In this document: piece by piece, positions 63,140 through 64,000 of the stretch
Position numbering within the stretch: the stretch's first letter is position 1
Layout of the letters: each line of letters starts with the position of its first letter
NCBI GenBank assembly: GCA_964371715.1
Contig: CAYJNO010000008.1
Coordinates: forward strand, 11,910 to 75,909
Source: CAYJNO01 sp964371715
Lineage (GTDB): Bacteria; Bacillota_I; Bacilli_A; Erysipelotrichales; Erysipelotrichaceae
DNA: 64,000 bases
Reading direction: 5' to 3'
The notes under the pieces: generated by a model
The model's database searches: none
What the model was told of the DNA's origin: nothing
What the model saw: only the letters and a program-made list of their open reading frames with translations
Program-made: the position numbers and the translations under genes

Positions 63140-63823
63140 AATTAAAAAAAGTTTGCTTTGATACATGATAGTAAGAGTTTAATGTTTCTTCTTTCGAGAA
63201 ATATAAACCAGTTATTCTACCTGTACATACATCTACTGAGTCGTGTAAATGTGTTTTCTCATCTCCAAACCATAGATGATTACATGCATCGACTTCTAAT
63301 ATTCGTCAGCATATTTAGTTCTAGGCTTACGTGGTCATGCGTCTTTATAGTCAACACGTGCATTATTTACAGTATTAAAGTATGATGATACTTCCTTATT
63401 TTGTTTCGATTAGCTTTTGTTTCTTTTTAAAGTTTCTAACTATTTTTTTATGTGCACAATAGAAATATAACCATTATCTTCTAAAATTATCTTAAATGTT
63501 GGATAGATCACTACAATCCCATATTTATTAAATAATTCTTCATTAAATTGTAATGTACTAAAATCAAAATATTCTTTGGTGAATAAGTTTATGATTTTAG
63601 TTTCTAATTCATTTGATACTTTTTTAGAAGATGATCTCTCTCTATTACCGTGAATGAAACCTTCTTTTCATTTTAGTTTGTAAATCTTAACAAGTCTATC
63701 AATTTGTCTTGTAGATAGATTTAAGAATTCAGCTGCTATATGTTTTGTAGTGCGATTAGATATAACTTTTTTAATAACTCTATATTAATCAATTTCCATA
63801 TTTCTTAATATAATTCATTTCAT
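63140..63823 (-). pseudogene. Decayed ISNCY-type transposase
   Basis: On the minus strand, fragments of a DDE transposase resembling the ISNCY (ISDol1-like) group: FLNLSTRQIDRLVKIYKLK, a stop, KEGFIHGNRERSSSKKVSNEL, YFDFSTLQFNEELFNKYG, and, after frame changes, EVDACNHLWFGDEKTHLH with the catalytic Asp, then TGRITGLYFSKEETLN. Stops and frame shifts make it non-functional. It lies back-to-back with the IS21-type relic, marking a mobile-element graveyard. Confidence 0.75.
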
Positions 63824-63907
63824 AAATCCTACTAACATTAATTGCATATATTATGTTAAGACATTTTCACTTTAAAATTTGAAAAAGAAAAAACAACATT
63901 ATATCTG

Positions 63908-63936
63908 TTGACATTAAAAAATACATTTGATATTAT
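63908..63936 (+). promoter_or_regulatory. Strong promoter at the window end, probably of an rRNA operon
   Basis: TTGACA (63908-63913), 17-base spacer, TATTAT (63931-63936). The leader after it is non-coding and ends in ATTCAAAAGATCTT, like the segment before 16S rRNA in many Bacillota. The downstream genes are outside the window. Confidence 0.6.
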
Positions 63937-64000
63937 ATTAAGGCACACGGGAAACAACAACAAGTGAAAGCAGAATATTGAAAGATATTCAAAAGATCTT

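Noticed and set aside
63158..63385. Plus-strand 75-codon open frame
   Set aside because: The minus strand here encodes transposase fragments (EVDACNHLWFGDEKTH), so the plus frame is a shadow.
1..64000. CRISPR array, prophage or toxin-antitoxin system
   Set aside because: No spaced direct repeats, phage structural genes or paired toxin/antitoxin genes were seen; the only tandem repeat is coding.

Overview
The window is a low-GC chromosomal segment of a Gram-positive (Bacillota) bacterium, most like the Erysipelotrichia or neighbouring lineages. Supporting signs are strong AT bias, consensus sigma-A promoters, Shine-Dalgarno (SD) sites, TAA-dominated stops, a PyrR attenuator, a glmS ribozyme, lipoteichoic and wall teichoic acid enzymes (LtaS-like, TagO), comF genes and a full F-type ATP synthase operon. 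The placement at class level is inference from gene content. TGA is a normal stop (for example at 22055-22057) and release factor 2 is present, so the standard bacterial code applies.

Layout. 1-9.4 kb: the end of a DbpA-type RNA helicase, CorA, a PyrR-attenuated uracil permease, ribozyme-controlled glmS, a minus-strand trio (aldo/keto reductase, HAD phosphatase, a stand-alone prephenate-dehydratase-like protein), an AIM24/DUF1904 pair and tRNA-Leu(UAG). 9.4-25.7 kb: housekeeping genes, including ispD, comFA-comFC, a cold shock protein, secA-prfB (programmed +1 frameshift), an HD hydrolase, the ECF transporter core with truA, rpmE, then tsaC-rpiB-glyA and an LtaS-like enzyme. 25.9-33.6 kb: upp followed by the complete atp operon, whose c subunit carries a sodium-binding signature. 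33.6-41.5 kb: pepF, tagO, gap, then two secreted proteins that share an unusual C-terminal membrane module. The larger one contains near-identical 133-residue repeats broken by a 100-N assembly gap. 41.6-49.3 kb: adhE, then an autoregulated polyamine uptake operon (regulator-potABCD) in which PotA carries a two-repeat insertion. 49.3-58.9 kb: a HAD gene broken by one stop codon, threonine ammonia-lyase, galactokinase, an alpha/beta hydrolase with a membrane-anchored MurF-like ligase, an AI-2E family protein, D-Ala-D-Ala ligase and purine nucleoside phosphorylase. 59.2-64 kb: a protein O-mannosyltransferase-like gene, long AT-rich non-coding stretches, and decayed IS21-type and ISNCY-type transposases. 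The window ends just after a consensus promoter that probably drives an rRNA operon.

The genes fit a fermentative, surface-decorated organism. Glycolysis (gap) and ethanol formation (adhE) both have Rex-like operators. Energy coupling is probably sodium-based. Cell-envelope work is spread over TagO, LtaS, GlmS, Ddl, the MurF-like ligase, the mannosyltransferase and the two surface proteins.

The observations most worth following are the PotA insertion, the shared C-terminal module of the two surface proteins, the sodium signature in AtpE, the paired operators in front of the pot operon, the prfB frameshift site without an SD-like stimulator, and two orphan promoter/terminator units that could encode small RNAs.
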